From: Hymenobacter sp. BRD67
GTDB lineage: Bacteria > Bacteroidota > Bacteroidia > Cytophagales > Hymenobacteraceae
Assembly: GCF_013256425.1 (NCBI RefSeq)
Contig: NZ_CP053904.1
Location: 1,178,001 to 1,242,000 of the forward strand
DNA: 64,000 nt
Direction of reading: 5' to 3'
A model generated the notes under the pieces. It did no database searches and had not been told where the DNA came from. It worked only from the letters and a program-made list of their open reading frames with translations. Position 1 is the stretch's first letter. Each line of letters starts with the position of its first letter. Of the stretch, positions 34,739 to 43,514 are shown piece after piece. The position numbers and the translations under genes are program-made.

Positions 34739-35606
34739 TGATTCCCGAGTCCGAGCTTATTCTGAATCCTGACGGCACGATTTATCATCTCAATCTGCTG
34801 CCCGACCATATTTCCGATACCATTCTGACCGTGGGCGACCCGGCGCGGGTGGCGCAGGTGAGCCGGCACTTCGATTCCATCGAGTTTGAGGGCACGCACC
34901 GCGAGTTTGTAACCCACGTCGGCTACTACCGGGGCAAGCGCCTGACGGTGCTGAGCACCGGCATGGGTACCGATAATATAGATATTGTACTGAATGAGCT
35001 CGATGCGCTCGTCAATATCGACTTTCTCTCCCGCACGGTGCGGCCCGTGGAGGAGCGGCTGAGCCTGCGCATTATCCGGCTGGGTACAAGCGGTAGCCTG
35101 CAGGCCGATGTGCCGGTGGGTTCCATGCTGGCCACGCAGCATGCCGTGGGCCTCGATACGCTGATGCAGTTTTATCCGCTCATGGAAACCGGCCTCGAAA
35201 CCCAGGTAGCCAAAGACTTGCAGCAAACCCTGGCGTTGCCCTTTGCCCCTACGTGGTGCGCGGCTCCGACCTGCTGCGCGAGCAGCTGGCCGGCGATATG
35301 CTCATCGGCAACACCGTGACCTGCCCCGGCTTTTATGGCCCGCAGGGCCGCCGCCTGCGCCTCGACCTGCGCCAGCCCGACTACATGGCGCGCCTGCAGG
35401 GCTTCCGCCACCAAAGCCCGGAGGGTGACTTCCGTCTCAGCAACTTCGAGATGGAAACCGCCGGCTACTACGCCCTGGGCCAGCTGCTGGGCCACGAGGT
35501 GCTTAGCCTCAACGCTATCGTAGCCAACCGCGCCACCGGTGAGTTTGCCAAAAATGCCGGCGATATCATGGACCGCATGATTGCCCGCACGCTGGCTTTG
35601 GTGTAG
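34738..35606 (+). CDS. Nucleoside phosphorylase, uridine phosphorylase-like (frame broken by one base)
   Basis: Phosphorolysis of a nucleoside to base and ribose-1-phosphate in salvage. Frame 34738-35319 (MIPESELILNPDGTIYHLNL) and frame 35253-35606 join as 289 residues when one C is added to the run at 35246-35249, giving ..ALPFAPYVVRGSDLLREQL... Family landmarks are ILTVGDPARVAQVSRHFD, TVLSTGMGTDNIDIV with the phosphate-binding region, RLGTSGSLQADVPVGS, and NFEMETAGYYALGQLLG with the base- and ribose-contacting EMET. Both halves are well conserved, so a sequencing error is the likely cause of the break. Confidence 0.88.
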
Positions 35607-35755
35607 TCTAGACCGCGGATTTATCGGATTACCCGGATTTTGTGGACGTAAGAAAGGCCACCCAATTGGGTGGCCTTTTCAGCTAAAGCAAACAAATAAG
35701 AATCGTCCACAAAATCCGGGTAGTCCGACGAATCCGATAAATCCGCGGTCCAGAC
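35606..35755. repeat. Long inverted repeat enclosing a terminator hairpin
   Basis: The left arm (35606-35648) begins GTCTAGACCGCGGATTTATC and the right arm (35704-35755) ends GATAAATCCGCGGTCCAGAC; they pair over about 43 bases, including ACCCGGATTTTGTGGACG. Inside sits a second perfect hairpin, AAAGGCCACCC/GGGTGGCCTTTT (35653-35680), an ordinary intrinsic terminator. The outer arms begin right at the phosphorylase stop. Confidence 0.88.
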
Positions 35756-36061
35756 TTAATAAAAATCGAATCCCAGCACGGCCCGCAGCGGCAGCGTGAT
35801 GCCGGCTTTCAGGCTCAGGTACTCGGGGTGAGCGCCCCACACGGCGGTTTGGACGCGCTTGGTTTGGCCATCGGCGGTTTGAAAGAAAATATCCAGCTTG
35901 CCGTGGTGGGCATTGCCCAGCACGCAGGCGCGTTCGGCATCGACGCGGCGGCGCTCACGCGCGGCCTTATCAGTCAGGACATCCTCAGCGGCAAAGTGGA
36001 GGGTTGGAATCGTTTCTTTTTCAATGGTTTCAACGGGCTGGTCGGTGCTGGGGGCAAACAT
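35756..36061 (-). CDS. Conserved hypothetical protein
   Basis: A 101-residue soluble protein, not assigned to a named family. Its N-terminal third is polar and acidic (PVETIEKETIPTLHF). The core reads RRRVDAERACVLGNAHHGKLDIFFQTADGQTKRVQTAVWGAHPEYLSLKAG and ends TLPLRAVLGFDFY, a pattern of short strands suggesting a small beta-rich fold. Similar short proteins, as I recall, occur across Hymenobacteraceae. Its stop is at the edge of the long inverted repeat. No partner is evident. Confidence 0.65.
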   Translation of the reverse strand: MFAPSTDQPVETIEKETIPTLHFAAEDVLTDKAARERRRVDAERACVLGNAHHGKLDIFFQTADGQTKRVQTAVWGAHPEYLSLKAGITLPLRAVLGFDFY

Positions 36062-36154
36062 AAGATAGTACTAGCGGGAGGTGAATAATAGAGCGGAAGG
36101 CCTAGCTACCCAGGTAGCGGCGTCGTTATTGTACCAAGTTTAAGCCGGTTCGGT

Positions 36155-37171
36155 TTACAATTCGGCCGCTAAAAATTCCATCGTGTCGATGCCATCGGCG
36201 TAGTCGGCCACGCCCGGAAACTGCGCCTGGCCAAATGGTACCGAGCCCGGATATCGCCCGCCCGCCGACACGAGGGCCTGCGTCTGGGCCGCCACATCAG
36301 TGAGCTGGTCGAGCAGGTCGATTTCCTGGGCGTAGTAGCTGTAATGCAGCACCGAGATGGGCGACACGAGCGCCGCACTCTCGGTGAGCAGCAAAAAGCC
36401 GTTGTCGAAATGCGGCACGGCGTTCACGAGCATAATGCTCTTGTTGTAGTCGTAATTATTCTGGTACTTGTGGTGGTTGAGCACCTGGTGCCAGGGCTGC
36501 CAGGCGTCGAGCAGGGGCACGAAGTCGTAGCCCTCGGGCACGTAGAGCTTGCTCACGTTGCGGCAGCCCAGGCCGTAGTACTGCACCACATCGGGGCCCA
36601 GCGCGGCCAGCTCGTCGGCCGTTTCGTGGCCCGTGATGATGGCCAGGCTCGTGCGGTTGCGCCGGATAATGTGCGGCCGGCTCTTGAAATAAAACTCGAA
36701 GTAGCGCGCCGTATTGTCCGAGCCGGTAGCGATAAAGGCATCGGCCGCGTTGAGCCGCTCCACTACCTGAATGCGCTCGGCAAAAGCAGGCTCAATCTCA
36801 GTCAGCTCCTTGATAATCCACAGCATGAGCAGGGTATCATCCTTACTGAGCTTGGCCAGCAGCGTGTGGCCGCTGAGCAGCACACACAGCAGGTCGTGAA
36901 AGCCCACCAGCGGAATGTTGCCGGCCATCACCACACCTACTTTGCGCGGCGTGGTGGGCTCGGCGCGGTAGCGGCCGGCCCAGCGCGTAAGTAGGGGCTC
37001 TTCGAGTAGGTGGGCCACGCCACCAATGGCGGTGCGCACGTTGGGCAGGTCGAACCAGGCATTCTGGTTGCGGGCGCGGTCGGCCAGGCCCAGTATTTCG
37101 TCTTCGGAAAGAGTAGCGAGGCGGCGGCCCAAAGCAGCGAAAGCAGCGAGGCGGGCAGAATGATTCAGCAT
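36155..37171 (-). CDS. Acyl-CoA reductase (LuxC-like)
   Basis: A 338-residue protein of the LuxC acyl-CoA reductase family, which reduces acyl-CoA to aldehyde with NAD(P)H. Recognisable segments are KVGVVMAGNIPLVGFHDLLCVLLSGH, FIATGSDNTARYFEFYF, RRNRTSLAIITGHETADEL, and DVVQYYGLGCRNVSKLYVPEGYDF with the active-site Cys in GLGCRN. In many Bacteroidota this gene is divergent from a two-cluster ferredoxin, exactly as here, which suggests the ferredoxin is its redox partner. An inverted repeat fills the divergent gap immediately upstream of the start. Confidence 0.85.
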   Translation of the reverse strand: MLNHSARLAAFAALGRRLATLSEDEILGLADRARNQNAWFDLPNVRTAIGGVAHLLEEPLLTRWAGRYRAEPTTPRKVGVVMAGNIPLVGFHDLLCVLLSGHTLLAKLSKDDTLLMLWIIKELTEIEPAFAERIQVVERLNAADAFIATGSDNTARYFEFYFKSRPHIIRRNRTSLAIITGHETADELAALGPDVVQYYGLGCRNVSKLYVPEGYDFVPLLDAWQPWHQVLNHHKYQNNYDYNKSIMLVNAVPHFDNGFLLLTESAALVSPISVLHYSYYAQEIDLLDQLTDVAAQTQALVSAGGRYPGSVPFGQAQFPGVADYADGIDTMEFLAAEL

Positions 37172-37172
37172 T

Positions 37173-37292
37173 AAATAAAATGAGAAGAATGTGAAAATGT
37201 GGGAGATGTAGAAAAAGCCAGCGGCCTAAAGGGGGTATTTAGCTCATTTGCCATTTCCCGCATTTTCACATTCTCCCTATTTGCCACATTGA
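37173..37292. repeat. Inverted repeat of AATGTGRRARATG words
   Basis: The left arm has GAGAAGAATGTGAAAATGTG then GGAGATG; the right arm has CATTTCCCGCATTTTCACAT then TCTCCC, its inverted partner, and ends TTTGCCACATTG. It sits between the divergent acyl-CoA reductase and ferredoxin genes, two bases from the reductase start. The same word family makes up the element at 58971-59067. Confidence 0.78.
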
Positions 37293-37397
37293 AAATGTAC
37301 CTTTGAGGGTTCAAACCAGCCAGGCCCGGCACTTTTACGTACAGCCGGGCAGCTTTGACCAAGCAAAATTACTCACTAGCATAAGGAGACGACGGCA

Positions 37398-37748
37398 ATG
37401 GCCATCATGATAACCGACGAGTGCATCAACTGTGGTGCCTGCGAACCGGAATGCCCCAATACGGCCATCTACGAGGGCGGCGCCCAGTGGCGCTGGGCCG
37501 ATGGCACCACCCTGAAAGAAGTACAGACCATCGATGGCAAGCTGGCCGGCGGTACCGACCCCCAAAAGCCGGTATCCAACGAGTACTACTACATCGTGAC
37601 CGATAAGTGCACTGAGTGCGTGGGCTTCCACGAGGAGCCGCAGTGCGCCGCCGTGTGCCCCGTCGACTGCTGCGTAGACGACCCCGACCACCGCGAAAGC
37701 CGCGAGCGCCTGACCCAGAAGCAGCAGTGGCTGCACAAGGCGGCGTAG
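37398..37748 (+). CDS. Ferredoxin with two [4Fe-4S] clusters
   Basis: A 116-residue electron carrier. Cluster motif 1 is [12 protein letters not shown] (CxxCxxCxxxCP) near residue 9, and motif 2 is [21 protein letters not shown], with the longer spacing between second and third cysteines typical of the Allochromatium/FdxN-like type. The C-terminal helix contains [17 protein letters not shown] purine-rich AAGGAGACG lies upstream, an unusually SD-like leader for this genome. It likely serves the divergent acyl-CoA reductase. Confidence 0.93.
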   Translation: MAIMITDECINCGACEPECPNTAIYEGGAQWRWADGTTLKEVQTIDGKLAGGTDPQKPVSNEYYYIVTDKCTECVGFHEEPQCAAVCPVDCCVDDPDHRESRERLTQKQQWLHKAA

Positions 37749-37899
37749 CCTAAGCTCGATCGATTACCTTCGCTTACTGGCCACTATTGGTTTGGTAAGC
37801 GAAGGTTTCTCGCAGTTAAAGGTCTGGTAATCGGCCCCACAAAACCGGCGCTTAGTTGAAAAAGAGGTTTAAATACCGCACATACAAAGCGCAGCACCT

Positions 37900-38394
37900 A
37901 TGGAACGGCCAAAAATTAAGCTAGAGCTATCCGTATCCGACAAAGTAATAGAGGCGCTCGGCTATCTGGCGGTGGCCGCAATTTGGATACTGCTGCTAGC
38001 CAATTACAACAAGCTACCGGCGTCGGTACCCATCCATTACAATGGAGCCGGCAACGTAAACATGCTTGGCGATAAAAGCTCCATTGTGGTGTTGCCGTTG
38101 CTAGCGACGGTGCTATTTAGCGCATTAACGATATTAAATAAATCGCCCAATGTCTTCAATTATCCAGTTGCTATAACAAAGGAAAAAGCAGCTCAGCAAT
38201 ATACTAATGCGACCAGACTAATTCGGTATTTGAAAGGTGGTATCGTCGTTATTTTTGGAATAATTACATTTAGAACAATTCAAACTGCATGTAAACAAGC
38301 GGATGGCCTTGGCACTTGGTTTCTGCCAGTAATACTAGGTATTATTTTTATTCCGCTACTGGTTTTCTTAGTGAAATCGTTTAAGACGAAATAG
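37900..38394 (+). CDS. DUF1648 domain membrane protein
   Basis: A 164-residue protein with four membrane helices. The DUF1648 core is visible as ANYNKLPASVPIHYNGAGNVNMLGDKSSIVVLPLLATVL, the usual conserved segment between helices 1 and 2, in which P-x-H-x-N/D-x-x-G is diagnostic. Base composition is AT-rich next to its neighbours, with many A/T-ending codons, so it looks like a transferred or relaxed gene. Function is unknown; relatives sit next to SdpI-type immunity proteins and transcription regulators, but none are found here. Confidence 0.8.
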   Translation: MERPKIKLELSVSDKVIEALGYLAVAAIWILLLANYNKLPASVPIHYNGAGNVNMLGDKSSIVVLPLLATVLFSALTILNKSPNVFNYPVAITKEKAAQQYTNATRLIRYLKGGIVVIFGIITFRTIQTACKQADGLGTWFLPVILGIIFIPLLVFLVKSFKTK

Positions 38395-38414
38395 TAACTG
38401 CCTGGCACCCTTGT

Positions 38415-39068
38415 TTAAAACAGATGGCGGGTGGCCGATTGCTCCGCTGACAGCATTTGCAAAAATTCGTCCCGCGACACTTCCTCCGCGCCCAGTGCCG
38501 CCATGTGCGGCGTCAGCTGCTGAATATCAACGAAGCTGGCCCCGCGCATTCGCAGCTGCCCGGCTAGCGCTAGCACCGCCAACTTCGAGGCATTGGGCCG
38601 GTGGTGAAACATGCTTTCGCCCGCAAATACGCCTTGCACGGCTACGCCGTATAGGCCGCCCACCAGCTCGTCGCCCTCCCATACCTCCACGCTGTGGGCG
38701 TGGCCGGCGGCGTGAAGCGCTTCATAGCCGCGCACCAGCTGCGGCGTTATCCAGGTGCCATCCTGGCCGGGGCGCGGCTGGGCCTGGCACGCCCGCATGA
38801 CCTGCCCAAAGGCTTCGTCGAAGCTGATGCGCCACAGCGACTGCCGCTGCGCCCGCGCCAGGCTGCGGCCCACGTGCAGGCTAGCCAGCCGCAAAATGCC
38901 CCGGCGCGGCGGGCAAAACCAGGCCAGCGGCCACCCCGGCACCGGCCACGGAAAAACCCCTTGGCTGTAGGCCGCCACCAGGTTTTCGACGGTGGGCTGA
39001 CCGCCGAGCAGCAGCAGGCCGTCGAGGTCGTCGCGCGCGGCGGTGGGTGAGGGGAAGGAGAGGGGCAT
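38415..39068 (-). CDS. aat: Leucyl/phenylalanyl-tRNA-protein transferase
   Basis: Transfers Leu or Phe from tRNA to N-terminal Arg/Lys of proteins, feeding the N-end rule. The start at 39068 (MPLSFPSPTAARDDLDGLLL) avoids a weak upstream extension. Landmarks are GVFPWPVPGWPLAWFCPPRRGIL (the PW and WxxPxPR core), TWITPQLVRGYEALHAAGHAHSVEVW, LVGGLYGVAVQGVFAGESMFH and the late ASFVDIQQLTPHMAALGAEEVSRDEF. All are well conserved in the GNAT-like core. At 217 residues it has a normal length. Confidence 0.93.
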   Translation of the reverse strand: MPLSFPSPTAARDDLDGLLLLGGQPTVENLVAAYSQGVFPWPVPGWPLAWFCPPRRGILRLASLHVGRSLARAQRQSLWRISFDEAFGQVMRACQAQPRPGQDGTWITPQLVRGYEALHAAGHAHSVEVWEGDELVGGLYGVAVQGVFAGESMFHHRPNASKLAVLALAGQLRMRGASFVDIQQLTPHMAALGAEEVSRDEFLQMLSAEQSATRHLF

Positions 39069-39151
39069 CAGATTAATCGTAGCGCGAATCCGCAATAAGC
39101 CAGTGGAATCCTACACGCTAATTTGCGGTAATTAAAACCAGTCTTTTCTTT

Positions 39152-39751
39152 ATGGAAGTACCAATCGAAGCCAAGAGAGCAGTATTTGCAGCAGTTGCTT
39201 CCCAAATGTCTGGCCAACCAAAAATTGCCCGTTTAGCAACAAGTCTAGCTAAAAATTTCAAGTCCACTGCCTCTGACCCTTTAGAACGGGCAAAAAATTT
39301 AGCTTACCTTTTATATGTGCATGAGCAGCCAGCTTTAAGCCTCCAGGTGTGTGAGCTTCTCAATGATATAACATTTAAGAACAACTACAACCTCTGGACA
39401 TGGGTTGAGCTAACATTAGCTTTAGAGTGGAAACTTCGTGTGGATGCTGGTCAGGCGGTGAAAGCACAGGCATGTGCTGATATCATTCGGGATACTGACC
39501 AAACTGGTAGCGAAACTGAGCGATTGCAGAAGATAGCAACCTTAGAGCATCGCTTAACGGGTAGCCTATTGTACGATACTGAAATTACAAACTCACAGCA
39601 AAGAGGTGATAAGACGGGAGAGAGAACTTGGCGTATGCTACAGCTAGGAGCACTTTTATTCATTGAAGCACTAGGCGGTTCCGACGTATTGCCAGTATCT
39701 GACCTCGAACAACAAGTTGTATTTAATTTGGTCAAGCTGCGAAGTGCTTAA
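39152..39751 (+). CDS. Hypothetical protein, AT-rich
   Basis: A 199-residue soluble, helix-rich protein not recognised with confidence. The sequence begins MEVPIEAKRAVFAAVASQMSG, continues with repeated amphipathic helices (ERAKNLAYLLYVHEQPALSL, NYNLWTWVELTLALEWKLR) and ends LEQQVVFNLVKLRSA. The layout suggests a TPR-like or alpha-helical scaffold; a DUF6707-type family is possible from memory but unverified. It has a marked AT-rich composition relative to aat and valS on either side, so it may be an acquired gene. Confidence 0.55.
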   Translation: MEVPIEAKRAVFAAVASQMSGQPKIARLATSLAKNFKSTASDPLERAKNLAYLLYVHEQPALSLQVCELLNDITFKNNYNLWTWVELTLALEWKLRVDAGQAVKAQACADIIRDTDQTGSETERLQKIATLEHRLTGSLLYDTEITNSQQRGDKTGERTWRMLQLGALLFIEALGGSDVLPVSDLEQQVVFNLVKLRSA

Positions 39752-39820
39752 TTCAGCTGTCATGACTAACAGCTACTAGGCTGCCGTACTTTTGCCACCT
39801 AGTAGCAGACCCCCGACCTA

Positions 39821-42451
39821 ATGTCCCTCGCCAAAACTTACTCGCCCGCCGACGTTGAAGCCAAATGGTACCAGCGCTGGCAGGAGCAGGGCTTTTTCCA
39901 AGCCAAACCCAACCCCCGCAAGCAGCCCTACACCGTGGTTATTCCGCCGCCCAACGTGACGGGCGTGCTGCATATGGGCCACATGCTCAACAATACCATC
40001 CAGGACGTACTGGTGCGCCGCGCCCGGATGCAGGGCAAAGAAGCCTGCTGGGTGCCCGGCACCGACCACGCCAGCATCGCTACCGAGGCCAAGGTAGTGG
40101 CCATGCTCAAGGAGCAGGGAATCAACAAGAAAGACCTGAGCCGCGAAGATTTCCTGACCCACGCCTGGGCCTGGAAGGAGAAATACGGCGGCATCATTCT
40201 GGAGCAGCTGAAGCAGCTCGGCGCCTCCTGCGACTGGAGCCGCACGCGCTTCACGATGGAGCCCAAGCTGACCGAGGCCGTGCTGCGCGTGTTCGTGGAC
40301 TTATATAGGAAAGGTCTAATATACCGGGGCGTGCGCATGGTGAACTGGGACCCGCTGGGCGGCACCGCTATCTCCGACGAGGAAGTGATTGCTAAGGATA
40401 CCCAGGCCAGGATGTACCACCTGCGCTACGAAGTGGTGGGCCAGCCCGGCCGCTTCCTCACGGTGGCTACCTCGCGTCCCGAAACTATCATGGCCGACGT
40501 GGCCGTGGCCGTGAACCCCACCGACCCGCGCTACCACGACCTGGCCGGGCAGCGCGTGCGCATCCCGCTGCTGGGCCGCGAAATTCCGGTTATTCAGGAT
40601 GAGTACGTGACGGTGGACTTCGGTACGGGCGCCCTGAAAGTGACGCCGGCCCACGACCTGAATGACTACGAGTTGGGCCTGAAACACAACCTGCCGGTTA
40701 TTGATATTCTGAACGATAACGGCACGCTGAACGAAAAGGCCGAGTTGTACGTGGGCCAGGACCGGTTTGCGGCCCGCCGCAACATCGTGAAGGATTTGCA
40801 GGAAGCCGGCCTGCTCGATAAAGTCGAGGAGTACGCCAGCATCGTGCAGACCTCGGAGCGCACCGGGGCCGTAATTGAGCCCAAGCTGAGCTTGCAGTGG
40901 TTCCTGAAAATGGAGCACCTTGCCAAGCCCGCGCTCGAAGTGGTGGAAAATGACACCATCAAGCTGCACCCGCCTAAGTTCAAGAACATGTACCGGGTGT
41001 GGATGGAGAACGTGCGCGACTGGTGCATCTCGCGCCAACTGTGGTGGGGCCAGCGCATTCCGGCCTATTACCTGCCCGATGGCTCGTTTGTAGTAGCCCA
41101 GCATGAAGCCGAAGCCGTGCAGCTGGCCCGTGAGCAAACCGGCAACAACGACCTGCAAGCCAGCGACCTGCGCCAGGACGAGGACGTGCTCGATACCTGG
41201 TTTTCGTCGTGGCTCTGGCCAATTTCGGTGTTCGATGGCTTCGACGACCCCGACAACGCCGACATCAACTACTTCTACCCGACCAACGACCTCGTAACGG
41301 CCCCCGAAATCCTGTTCTTCTGGGTAGCGCGCATGATTATGGCCGGCTTGGAATACCGCAGGGAGGTGCCTTTCAAAAACGTGTACCTCACTGGTATTGT
41401 GCGCGATGCGCAGGGCAGGAAAATGAGCAAGCAGCTCGGCAACTCGCCCGACCCGCTTGACCTCATCCGTGATTTCGGGGCCGACGCGGTACGGACCGGG
41501 ATGCTGTTCTCGTCGCCCGCCGGCAATGACTTGTTCTACGACCAGAAGCTGATTGACCAGGGACGCAACTTCAACAACAAGCTCTGGAACGCCTTCCGCT
41601 TAGTGAAAGGTTGGGAAGTGGATAACACGCTGCCCTTTGCTAATGCGCAGGCAGTGAGTTGGTTTGAGGCTAGGCTGGCCGAAGCCGTAGCGGTGCTCGA
41701 CGAGCACTTCGACAAGTTTCGGATGAGCGACGCGCTGCTGACTGTGTATAAACTGGTGTGGGATGACTTCTGCGCGCTCTACCTCGAAATGGTGAAGCCG
41801 GCCTACCAGCACCCGATTGATGCCGAAACGCTGCGTGCCACCGTAGGCTTCCTCGAAACGCTGCTCAAGCTGCTGCACCCGTTCATGCCCTTCATCACCG
41901 AAGAGCTGTGGCACGAGCTGGCCGAGCGCGGCCCCAAAGACTACGTAACCGTGGCTCACTGGCCCAAAGTGACCGCCCCCGCCGACAGCGCCGATACCCT
42001 GGCCGGGATGGACAAGGCGCTGGCCATCGTGGCCGGGGTGCGCAACGTGCGCAACCAGAAAAACCTTGGTCCGGTAAAGCAATTGACACTGGCGGTGAAA
42101 ACCGACGACCAGGCCGCTATCCTGGCCTACGAGCCGCTAGTGCGCAAGCTGGCCAACCTCAGCGACTTATCGTTTGCCCAGGAAGCGCCGGCCGGGGCGG
42201 TCAGCTTCGTGCAGGGCAGCAGCGAGTTTTTTGTGCCGCTCGACATGCAGGTAGATGCCGTAGCCGAGCGCGCCCGCCTAGAAAAAGAGCTGGGCTACGC
42301 CACCGGCTTCCGCGACTCGGTGTCTAAGAAGCTGAGCAACGAGAAGTTCGTGGCCAATGCCAAGCCCGACGTGCTGGAGCGCGAGCGCCAGAAGCTGGCC
42401 GATGCCGAAGCCAAAATTGCGACCCTGGAGCAGGCACTGAAAGCGCTGTAA
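39821..42451 (+). CDS. valS: Valyl-tRNA synthetase
   Basis: Charges tRNA-Val. The 876-residue class I synthetase has the HIGH-like signature in PPNVTGVLHMGHMLNNT (about residue 48), the editing domain TSRPETIMADVAVAV with a threonine-rich path, the WCISRQLWWGQRIPAY segment that identifies ValRS/IleRS and ValRS-specific DVLDTWFSSWLWP, and the KMSKQ loop in GRKMSKQLGNSPDPLDLI. The C-terminal coiled-coil arm (DAVAERARLEKELGYATGF through KIATLEQALKAL) is typical of ValRS. A TACTTTTG box at 39787-39794 is a good -7 candidate, about 26 bases before the ATG. Confidence 0.97.
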   Translation: MSLAKTYSPADVEAKWYQRWQEQGFFQAKPNPRKQPYTVVIPPPNVTGVLHMGHMLNNTIQDVLVRRARMQGKEACWVPGTDHASIATEAKVVAMLKEQGINKKDLSREDFLTHAWAWKEKYGGIILEQLKQLGASCDWSRTRFTMEPKLTEAVLRVFVDLYRKGLIYRGVRMVNWDPLGGTAISDEEVIAKDTQARMYHLRYEVVGQPGRFLTVATSRPETIMADVAVAVNPTDPRYHDLAGQRVRIPLLGREIPVIQDEYVTVDFGTGALKVTPAHDLNDYELGLKHNLPVIDILNDNGTLNEKAELYVGQDRFAARRNIVKDLQEAGLLDKVEEYASIVQTSERTGAVIEPKLSLQWFLKMEHLAKPALEVVENDTIKLHPPKFKNMYRVWMENVRDWCISRQLWWGQRIPAYYLPDGSFVVAQHEAEAVQLAREQTGNNDLQASDLRQDEDVLDTWFSSWLWPISVFDGFDDPDNADINYFYPTNDLVTAPEILFFWVARMIMAGLEYRREVPFKNVYLTGIVRDAQGRKMSKQLGNSPDPLDLIRDFGADAVRTGMLFSSPAGNDLFYDQKLIDQGRNFNNKLWNAFRLVKGWEVDNTLPFANAQAVSWFEARLAEAVAVLDEHFDKFRMSDALLTVYKLVWDDFCALYLEMVKPAYQHPIDAETLRATVGFLETLLKLLHPFMPFITEELWHELAERGPKDYVTVAHWPKVTAPADSADTLAGMDKALAIVAGVRNVRNQKNLGPVKQLTLAVKTDDQAAILAYEPLVRKLANLSDLSFAQEAPAGAVSFVQGSSEFFVPLDMQVDAVAERARLEKELGYATGFRDSVSKKLSNEKFVANAKPDVLERERQKLADAEAKIATLEQALKAL

Positions 42452-42545
42452 CAACGCCGTACCAGCTTGCCCGGCGTGCTCAGGACATTATGCACGCCGG
42501 ACAGGCTGGTCGGTCAATTTAAGGAAGGACGTTACTACGTTGCGG

Positions 42546-43349
42546 ATGAAGTTTTTTTTGCTGAGGGGCACAGGAGTGTTGCTGATACTCTACGTGTTAG
42601 GGTGCGCCTGGCTGTACGTTAAGCAGGAAACACTCCTCTTTTATCCGCAGCGGCTACCTGCTGCTTATAAGTTTGGTTTTCCTGGTAAATATATAGAATA
42701 TACTATAATATCCGCCGATGGCATTCCTTTAAACGGACTGCTGTTTAAGGCAGATGCGGCGAAAGGGCTAGTTTTCTTCCTGCATGGCAATGCAGGCTCG
42801 CTGGCTGATTGGGGCCGGCTGGCTCCGGTTTATCAGCAGCTTGGCTATGACGTATTTATGCTGGATTACCGTGGCTATGGCAAAAGCCAGGGTACGATTA
42901 CGAGCCAGGCCCAATTGCTAAATGATGTAGAGGCTGCCTACCAGCAAGTTGCTAGCCGCTATGCCGAAAATACGGTCGTGATTGCCGGCTATTCGTTGGG
43001 CACCGGCCCGGCCGCTTGGCTGGCAACCCGGCATCAGCCCAAGTTGCTCCTCCTCCATGCACCTTATTACAGCATGACCGATATGGCGGCGCACACCATT
43101 CCAGTTTGGCCGTTGCTGCCAAACTTGCTGCTACGCTATCCGCTGCCTACCAATGAGTTCGTAACGCGGCTCAAGTGCCCGCTGATGCTGGTGCACGGCG
43201 ACCGCGACCAGGTTATTCCGTATGCCTCTTCCCTGCGGCTGAAGGCTCTTTGCGCTACTGGCTCGCAGTTGCTTATCATACCCGCAGCCGGGCACAATGG
43301 TCTAACGGATAAATTCAATTACCGACAAGCAATTCGCCGCCTGCTGTAG
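42546..43349 (+). CDS. Alpha/beta hydrolase with N-terminal membrane anchor
   Basis: A 267-residue serine hydrolase. ATG 42546 (MKFFLLRGTGVLLILYVLGC) is preferred over TTG 42540. One N-terminal hydrophobic helix anchors the protein. The oxyanion region is FFLHGNAGSLADW, the nucleophile elbow is IAGYSLGTGPAAW, the acid is in LVHGDRDQVIPY and the catalytic His in PAAGHNGLTD, so the triad is complete. The YRGYGKSQG strand is typical of the BEM46/YfhR group of membrane-associated hydrolases. Substrate is unknown. Confidence 0.85.
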   Translation: MKFFLLRGTGVLLILYVLGCAWLYVKQETLLFYPQRLPAAYKFGFPGKYIEYTIISADGIPLNGLLFKADAAKGLVFFLHGNAGSLADWGRLAPVYQQLGYDVFMLDYRGYGKSQGTITSQAQLLNDVEAAYQQVASRYAENTVVIAGYSLGTGPAAWLATRHQPKLLLLHAPYYSMTDMAAHTIPVWPLLPNLLLRYPLPTNEFVTRLKCPLMLVHGDRDQVIPYASSLRLKALCATGSQLLIIPAAGHNGLTDKFNYRQAIRRLL

Positions 43350-43514
43350 CGCCAGGCCGTCCGCCGTGCGGTAGCCATAGGTGGCTTTGGTAGCTTAATT
43401 CTATGCAAGATGGCCGGGCTGGTAAGTTGACTTTACCCACTTACCGTGATAAGCATTTTAACACTTTAATCAACCAAAATCAAATTTCTAGCCGTTTCTT
43501 TGAGGTAGTTAATT

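Noticed and set aside
37900..38394. SdpI-like immunity gene
   Set aside because: Only the DUF1648 segment is visible, not the full SdpI arrangement, and there is no toxin or regulator gene nearby.
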